Below, one piece after another: positions 31,286-35,416 of a stretch of 35,416 nucleotides of DNA. The stretch spans positions 1 to 35,416 of the forward strand of contig JANYDK010000070.1 in assembly GCA_025363655.1 (NCBI GenBank), given 5' to 3'. Source of the DNA: Deltaproteobacteria bacterium. Lineage in GTDB: Bacteria > Myxococcota_A > Polyangia > Polyangiales > JADJMO01. The notes beneath the pieces were generated by a model. The model ran no database searches and was not told the origin of the DNA. It was given only the letters and a program-made list of their open reading frames with translations. The first letter of the stretch is position 1, and every line of letters starts with the position of its first letter. Position numbers and translations under genes: made by a program.

Positions 31286-31717
31286 TCACTTGGGATCGCG
31301 CATCCGCTGGGTGAACCACCAGTGGTGTCCCTCGAGATCGATCGCGCCGTAGAGACGGTCGGTCCAATACTCGGGGCCGTAGTCGTGATCGGCCGGCGGC
31401 TCGAAGATCTCGGCGCCCGCCGACTTGGCCTTCGCGCAGTGCGCGTCGACGTCGTCGACGAAGACGAGGAGCGCCTGGGTGCAGCCGCCGGCGCTGCGCG
31501 GGCTCTTGTAGAACGGACGACGTCCGGTGCTGCTGATCATCACCAAGGCGTCGCGGAAGACGAGCTCGGAGTGGACGATTTTTCCATCATCGCCCTCGAT
31601 TTTAAGGCGAATTTCGAAACCGAAGGCGCGACAGAGGAAGTCGATGGCGGCGGCGGCGTCGTCGTAGAAGAGCGACGACGAGAGACGGGGCCAACCTTCG
31701 GGAAGGGGCTTGGACAT
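31286..31717 (-). CDS. VOC-family (glyoxalase/bleomycin resistance-like) protein
   Basis: The protein is 143 aa from ATG 31717 (MSKPLPEGWPRLSSSLFYDD). Two beta-alpha-beta-beta-beta modules are visible: the first with AAAAIDFLCRAFGFEIRLKI and VHSELVFRDALVMISS, the second with TQALLVFVDDVDAHCAKAKS, GAEIFEPPADHDYGPEYWTD and LYGAIDLEGHHWWFTQRM. His and Glu residues at the usual metal positions are partly kept (HSEL, DLEGHHW). These proteins include glyoxalases, dioxygenases and resistance proteins; the YdhR/PhnB-like group is common in ArsR/SRPBCC operons. It is the first gene of that operon, with 10 bp to ArsR. The exact substrate cannot be deduced. Confidence 0.9.
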   Translation of the reverse strand: MSKPLPEGWPRLSSSLFYDDAAAAIDFLCRAFGFEIRLKIEGDDGKIVHSELVFRDALVMISSTGRRPFYKSPRSAGGCTQALLVFVDDVDAHCAKAKSAGAEIFEPPADHDYGPEYWTDRLYGAIDLEGHHWWFTQRMRDPK

Positions 31718-31804
31718 GCAGCGGGCTCCTCGGTATGCGCGCGGGACGAGCGCCCGCACTTGTTTGCCTGAAGGAGCAATGGTTAACGCAACAGACAACT
31801 ATCG

Positions 31805-32380
31805 TCAAGCCGCAGCGACGACGCGTGCTGGCGCCTTGGGCGCGTCCGGATGGAGTCGTCGCGTCCCCTCGGCGAGGCCATGGGCGGGAAGATCGAGGCG
31901 CGCGCGAAGCTCGCCAACGGTGAGGTCGAGAAGCGACTCGTAGCTCGCCTCGGCGCCGAAGAGCGAGCTCATCGGTGAGGGTGCAGCGCGGTAAGCGGCG
32001 AGCGTCCGACGTGGCGAGATGACCATGCCGAAGATCGCTCCGCCGAGAACGATGCCCCCGACGTAGAGCCCGAGCGCGCGCATGCCGGCCCGGCGCGCTT
32101 CCCACGCGGAGATTTCGCCTTCTCCGGGGAGATCGGTGCCGAAGCCGGTGGCGACGTGGTGGAGGTCGTGGAGCATGATCGCCCAGCGGTGACGCGCGGT
32201 GTTCGGCACCCAGAAGGGGAGTCCGAAGAACGAAGCGCGCGTCCACGCATCGCGATAGGCGGCGACGGTGAAGCCGTTCTCGGCCAAGTAGGCCTCGAGC
32301 GCCTCACGCACGCGCATCGACGGATGAACGGGGTGGTTGCGACAGGTGCACCCGAGCGAGCACGAAGGGGAAACCGACAT
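31805..32380 (-). CDS. Coq4-like protein with Cys-rich N-terminus
   Basis: The ATG at 32380 gives 191 aa beginning MSVSPSCSLGCTCRNHPVHP, with three Cys close together. The middle has HDLHHVATGFGTDLPGEGE (residues 71-89), close to the HDxxH...GE metal motif of Coq4, the quinone-biosynthesis hydroxylation/decarboxylation protein. A hydrophobic hairpin region (LGLYVGGIVLGGAIFGMVI) follows, which could be a membrane-associated helix. Homology outside the motif is not obvious, so only a Coq4-like fold is claimed. The Cys-rich N-terminus is unusual and might bind metal. It is upstream of, and divergent in regulation from, the VOC operon on the same strand; 87 bp separate them. Confidence 0.72.
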   Translation of the reverse strand: MSVSPSCSLGCTCRNHPVHPSMRVREALEAYLAENGFTVAAYRDAWTRASFFGLPFWVPNTARHRWAIMLHDLHHVATGFGTDLPGEGEISAWEARRAGMRALGLYVGGIVLGGAIFGMVISPRRTLAAYRAAPSPMSSLFGAEASYESLLDLTVGELRARLDLPAHGLAEGTRRLHPDAPKAPARVVAAA

Positions 32381-32452
32381 CGAGACACCTCCCTCGGAAC
32401 TCTCACTGGGGCCGAGATCGCAGGAATTCAAGCCCCGTTCACACCGGAAGGC

Positions 32453-33421
32453 CTACGATGAACCACAGAAGAGGAGGCTCGTGAGATCGGCGTTCTTCGC
32501 GCATTTGTTGTTGGTGCAGTTGCCGGTCGAGCACATCGTGAAGGTGGTGCAGGCGGAGCCTTCGGGCACCGTCGCCTTGCACGTCGCGCCGGAGCTGCCG
32601 CTGGAGGTGTCGCAGTAGGCGCCGGCCGCACAAGAGCCCGTGCAGGCCTCACCGATCGCGGGGAGCGCCTTGCAGGTCTTGCTGGTGAAGTCGCACTGCG
32701 AGCCCTTCTTGCACGCGTAGCTGCCGCCGGAGCCATCGCAGGCGCCGCCGATGTCGGCGATTTTCGTGCACTTCGGCGGCGGGGCGCCCGAGGTGAAGGA
32801 CTGCGCGCAGTAGAGGCTGTCCTTGGTGTCGCACGTCGTCAGCGTCGGCACCGGCTTGTCGGACGACATGTAGCTCGTGGAGTTGCCGTCGATGGTGGCG
32901 CCGCAACCATCGCCTTCTTTGCCGACGACCTGCACCTGACAGTACTTGGTCGTGCTCCCGCTCGTGAACATGGTCTGGCAGTGCACCTTGCCCGCGCTGC
33001 TCGCGGCGCACTCGCTGTCTTTCGTACACGGATCGCCGGGCTTGGCGGTGCCGGTGTTGCCGCCGCTGTTGAGGCCTTGGCACGAGGGCGTCTCGGCGGG
33101 GGTGCCGCCATTGGGGCAGAAATCAGGCTTGTTCTGGATGGCCCGGAGCTCGTTCAAACACTGATTGGCCTTCGCCGAATCGATGGGCCCGCTGGCGAGG
33201 GCGCCATAGATCGCGCGACACTGCACGCCCGAGGTCGGGAGGCCGGCCTTCGCGCAGCACGTCATGTAGATGTCGCAGAACTGCGCCGCGAAATCGGAGC
33301 TGCCCGAGCCGCTGCCGCTGCTGCAACCGCTGACCCCTGCGAGCAGCGGTGCGCCGACGACGGTGAAGCCGAAGAGGGTGAGGGACGCGAGAGAGCGGGA
33401 GCGATCAAGCAAAGTGCGCAT
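32453..33421 (-). CDS. Cys-rich lipoprotein, paralogue A of a tandem pair
   Basis: The ATG at 33421 is preceded by GGAGGAACC. The protein is 322 aa with a signal ending LAGVSGC. The N-terminal part of the mature protein (FAAQFCDIYMTCCAKAGLPT) has the CxxxxxCC pattern shared with its neighbour. It continues with many Cys pairs (CTKDSECAASSAG, CDGSGGSYACKKGSQCDFTS) and ends TMCSTGNCTNNKCAKN then LLFCGSS. Near the C-terminus the spacing C-x5-C-x4-C-x4-C equals that of the kinase tail at 14402. It resembles the Cys-rich secreted repeat proteins of Myxococcota (extracellular, disulfide-rich). A ligand or protease-inhibitor-like role is possible; function unknown. It probably arose by duplication with the gene at 33547. 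Confidence 0.87.
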   Translation of the reverse strand: MRTLLDRSRSLASLTLFGFTVVGAPLLAGVSGCSSGSGSGSSDFAAQFCDIYMTCCAKAGLPTSGVQCRAIYGALASGPIDSAKANQCLNELRAIQNKPDFCPNGGTPAETPSCQGLNSGGNTGTAKPGDPCTKDSECAASSAGKVHCQTMFTSGSTTKYCQVQVVGKEGDGCGATIDGNSTSYMSSDKPVPTLTTCDTKDSLYCAQSFTSGAPPPKCTKIADIGGACDGSGGSYACKKGSQCDFTSKTCKALPAIGEACTGSCAAGAYCDTSSGSSGATCKATVPEGSACTTFTMCSTGNCTNNKCAKNADLTSLLFCGSS

Positions 33422-33546
33422 GGTTCCTCCACGAAAGCGACCGACGTGCCAGACGAGAATACTCCCACAATCGACGCGACGTGACCGCGTCCGTGACGGC
33501 GCGTTGATGTGGGCGATCGACGACAGTCTCATTTCGTGGACCGCGG

Positions 33547-34431
33547 TCACTCGCCGCCGCAGAAGACCAGGATTTCCGGCTCGACGCAGGTGAGCTGATG
33601 GCATCGGTACGACGCACACATGACGTTCTGTGTGCACGCAGCGCCGGGTTCGAGGGTGACGCGACAGACGCCTCCATCGCAGAAGGCGCCGGCGACGCAG
33701 GGGTGCGCAGCGCAGGGCTCGCCGAGCTGGGCGACCGTGACGCAGACGTCGTTCACCAGATCGCACGCGAGACCCTCGTCGCATCCGTCGGACTGCGCGC
33801 AGGTCGAGCCCGAGGCGGCGCGCGGGGCGCAGGCCGGTCCGTCGTTCGCTCCTGCATCGCAGAAGAGACCGTCGCGATCGGCGCAGGTGTAGACGGTGGA
33901 TGCGTGCGTGTGACCGCGAGGCTGACGCGCGCCGCTGACGAACGAAGCGGCGCAGGGGGCCGAGCCGGCGACGCCGACGAGCTCGAGTCGACAGAGCCTT
34001 GCGCCATCGACCTCTCCGCAGCTCACGGGGCCGAGCGAGGACGACGCGCAGTCGGCGTCGAGGTCGCAAGCTTCGCCGAGCGTGAAGGTGCCGCGATTGG
34101 TTTGCGCACGAAAAACAGCGGTGCACGACGGCGCGAAGGTGAGCGGGCTCTGGCAGTATCCGACCTGCAGCCTCTGCTCTTCGAGCTCATAGAGACACGC
34201 GTCGGCCTTGCCTTGATCGAAGATGTGCGTGGCGTGCTCGGCGCCGAGTCGCCGTGCACATTGCGTGCGGTCGTCGGGGAGGCCGACGACGTCGCAGCAG
34301 TGCTGGAGCGCGCCGCAGTATTGGTAGAGAAACACGCCCGAGCCGCCGCTGGACCCGCCGCACGCCGACGCCGGCAGCAGCGCGGAGCCGCCGAGGGCGA
34401 CGACGAAGCAAAACCGGACGAGCCGCGACAT
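33547..34431 (-). CDS. Cys-rich lipoprotein, paralogue B of a tandem pair
   Basis: The protein is 294 aa starting MSRLVRFCFVVALGGSALLP with a lipobox ASAC. Its mature part begins FLYQYCGALQHCCDVVGLPD, matching paralogue A's FCDIYMTCCAKAGLP pattern, and ends PEILVFCGGE where A ends LLFCGSS. In between are Cys-rich repeats (CSQSDGCDEGLACD-like, GEPCAAHPCVAGAFCDGGVC, ACTQNVMCASYRCHQLTC). The last group again has C-x5-C-x4-C-x4-C. Overall identity to A looks low, so the duplication is old. The two genes are in the same orientation, 125 bp apart. It is divergent from the Cys-rich lipoprotein at 34509. Function unknown; surface display is inferred from the lipobox. Confidence 0.85.
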   Translation of the reverse strand: MSRLVRFCFVVALGGSALLPASACGGSSGGSGVFLYQYCGALQHCCDVVGLPDDRTQCARRLGAEHATHIFDQGKADACLYELEEQRLQVGYCQSPLTFAPSCTAVFRAQTNRGTFTLGEACDLDADCASSSLGPVSCGEVDGARLCRLELVGVAGSAPCAASFVSGARQPRGHTHASTVYTCADRDGLFCDAGANDGPACAPRAASGSTCAQSDGCDEGLACDLVNDVCVTVAQLGEPCAAHPCVAGAFCDGGVCRVTLEPGAACTQNVMCASYRCHQLTCVEPEILVFCGGE

Positions 34432-34508
34432 CGCCCCATTGTGCAGCGTTTTGACGAGAGATGGGGGCCTGCATGCACGTGCGCGGACCCCTGGGCTAGG
34501 CTGGTCGG

Positions 34509-35225
34509 GTGAAGATCCTGGTGGCGTCGATCGTCGTCGCGCTCGCGCTCCTCTCGGGGTGCGGGTTCGACGCCTCGGGCGCGGGCATCGGTCCCGACGG
34601 TCCCGTCGGTCCCATCGATGGAGGGCCGAGCGACGACACGACCTCTGGCAGCGATACCTCGAGCATCGACGGCGTCGCGGCGGACGCCATTTTTCCCGTC
34701 GACGACGTGCCCGCGACCGACACGCGCGTCCCCGGCGTCGACGGTTGCGTCGCCACCGACGTCGGCTGCACCTCGACGGGCAAGTGCCACAGCGGCGTCG
34801 TCAACTGCGACGGCACCTGCACCGCCGCGCCCGACCCGAAAGACTACGGGGCCACCTGCGACTCTCCGAAGCACTGCACCACCGGCACCGTGAAGTGTGA
34901 CGGCAGCTGCTCGGCGGTCGATCCGCCGACGGTCGACGTTCCGTGTGCTTCGCCGCTCGGGTGCAGCAAGGGAGTCATCGACTGCAGCGCGCGTTGCAAC
35001 GCCGCGCCCGATCCGAAAGAGGCCGGAAAACCCTGCCCCGTCCTCAAGTGCGCGACGCCTCCGAAATCCGACTGTGCGGGCGCGTGTCCTGCCAAAGACG
35101 TGAAGTCGGGGAGCCGATGTCGCTGCTGCATCTGCATCGACTTGTCGGTGAAGTCGGTGAACTACGACGACTGCGCCGAGTGCGCCGGCTGCCCCGGCGG
35201 CTGCACCGACACCATCTGCCTCTAG
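34509..35225 (+). CDS. Cys-rich repeat lipoprotein
   Basis: The start is a GTG at 34509 (read as Met), giving MKILVASIVVALALLSGCGF, a lipobox LSGC. The 238-aa protein has a Gly/Asp/Ser/Thr-rich linker (DDTTSGSDTSSIDG) and then about four repeats of a Cys module of about 30 residues: CHSGVVNCDGTCTAAPDPKD, CTTGTVKCDGSCSAVDPP, CSKGVIDCSARCNAAPDPKE and CATPPKSDCAGACPAKD. A terminal Cys cluster follows (SRCRCCICIDL, CAECAGCPGGCTDTICL). No family is recognised; the pattern suggests disulfide-bonded repeats exposed outside the cell. It is divergent from the tandem Cys-rich pair and may belong to the same surface set. An apparent hairpin lies just after the stop. Confidence 0.82.
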   Translation: MKILVASIVVALALLSGCGFDASGAGIGPDGPVGPIDGGPSDDTTSGSDTSSIDGVAADAIFPVDDVPATDTRVPGVDGCVATDVGCTSTGKCHSGVVNCDGTCTAAPDPKDYGATCDSPKHCTTGTVKCDGSCSAVDPPTVDVPCASPLGCSKGVIDCSARCNAAPDPKEAGKPCPVLKCATPPKSDCAGACPAKDVKSGSRCRCCICIDLSVKSVNYDDCAECAGCPGGCTDTICL

Positions 35226-35233
35226 TACCGCGT

Positions 35234-35251
35234 GCCACCCCTCACGGTGGC
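35234..35251. terminator. Possible hairpin terminator after the Cys-repeat gene
   Basis: GCCACC-CCTCAC-GGTGGC forms a 6-bp GC stem with a 6-base loop, 9 bases after the stop codon of the gene at 34509. There is no T-run after it, so if it ends transcription it would need Rho or act as a weak stop. Confidence 0.35.
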
Positions 35252-35347
35252 GCCGTCCCGCCCGCGGTGAATTGCGCTAAGGCGCCGCGCGGAAATAATC
35301 GCCCGGAAGAATGAATTTTCGGATGGCCCGCCTCGTTCCACGCTTCG

Positions 35348-35416
35348 ATGGAGAACGTGGACTCGATTCGTCGGAAGTTTCTCGCCCTCGGGCCGGTCAT
35401 GGACGAGCGCCTGATG
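35348..35416 (+). CDS. Probable ISAzo13-type transposase, first 23 codons (partial)
   Basis: From ATG 35348 the frame reads MENVDSIRRKFLALGPVMDE then RLM and runs off the window. The IRRKFLALGPVMDERL pattern matches the start of ISAzo13-family DDE transposases (often annotated as Rhodopirellula transposase), which typically begin with a helix containing IRxRFxxLxPxLxERxxR. Only 23 residues are visible, so this is a suggestion. The element's left end should lie between the stop of the Cys-repeat gene (35225) and this start; I cannot identify its terminal repeat with certainty. An alternative ATG at 35311 in another frame is open but shows no family resemblance. Confidence 0.6.
   Translation, partial: MENVDSIRRKFLALGPVMDERLM

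Noticed and set aside
35311-35416. ATG at 35311 as start of the right-edge gene
   Set aside because: Its frame (MNFRMARLVPRFDGERG) shows no family resemblance and is cut by the edge, whereas the ATG at 35348 gives a transposase-like N-terminus.

Overview
The window looks like a piece of a high-GC Myxococcota chromosome, probably a Polyangia-type (Sorangium or Labilithrix-like) soil bacterium. This is inferred from gene content, since no rRNA or marker gene is present. The pointers are many lipoproteins whose lipobox is followed by an Asp/Ser/Thr-rich linker, eukaryote-like Ser/Thr kinases with Pro-rich linkers and a membrane anchor, a TSP3-OmpA protein, a fibro-slime protein, a kelch propeller and Cys-rich lipoproteins. 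I saw no tRNA, rRNA or CRISPR array.

Left edge (1-6.1 kb): a partial IS3-type transposase OrfA enters from the left, and its terminus has apparently cut the 3' end of a 483-aa unknown gene. That gene sits 10 bp downstream of an 893-aa envelope protein with PG-binding-1-like, LysM-like and split OmpA-like parts. Next comes a decayed cassette: a frameshifted ImmA/IrrE-type metallopeptidase gene, a coupled DUF4411 (PIN-like) toxin gene with an altered tail, and an antisense fragment of a DUF4357 protein.

Centre (6.1-22.3 kb): a kelch-repeat lipoprotein; an unknown protein with an internal duplication; a translationally coupled pair of envelope lipoproteins (TSP3-OmpA, then a collagen-like Gly-X-Y protein); a kynureninase-like PLP enzyme; a polytopic membrane protein; an active-looking Ser/Thr kinase with a Cys-rich outer tail; an S9 peptidase; a small unknown protein; divergent PrsW-type and cyclic-nucleotide-binding/CPBP intramembrane protease genes; and a divergent GlxA-type regulator/DJ-1 enzyme pair.

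Right part (22.3-35.4 kb): this is dominated by secreted and surface proteins. It holds several lipoproteins, a predicted pseudokinase with a PEGA domain, a Cys-repeat lipoprotein, a CBM9-like and a fibro-slime lipoprotein, and two tandem paralogous Cys-rich lipoproteins. Housekeeping islands lie between them: an alkyltransferase-like DNA repair protein, a VOC-ArsR-SRPBCC operon and a Coq4-like protein. The window ends in the first codons of a probable ISAzo13-type transposase, so both edges are mobile-element borders.

The most interesting threads are the pseudokinase/PEGA-lipoprotein pair, an identical Cys spacing (C-x5-C-x4-C-x4-C) shared by the active kinase's outer tail and the two tandem lipoproteins, the CNB-CPBP fusion opposite PrsW, and the decayed defence cassette.
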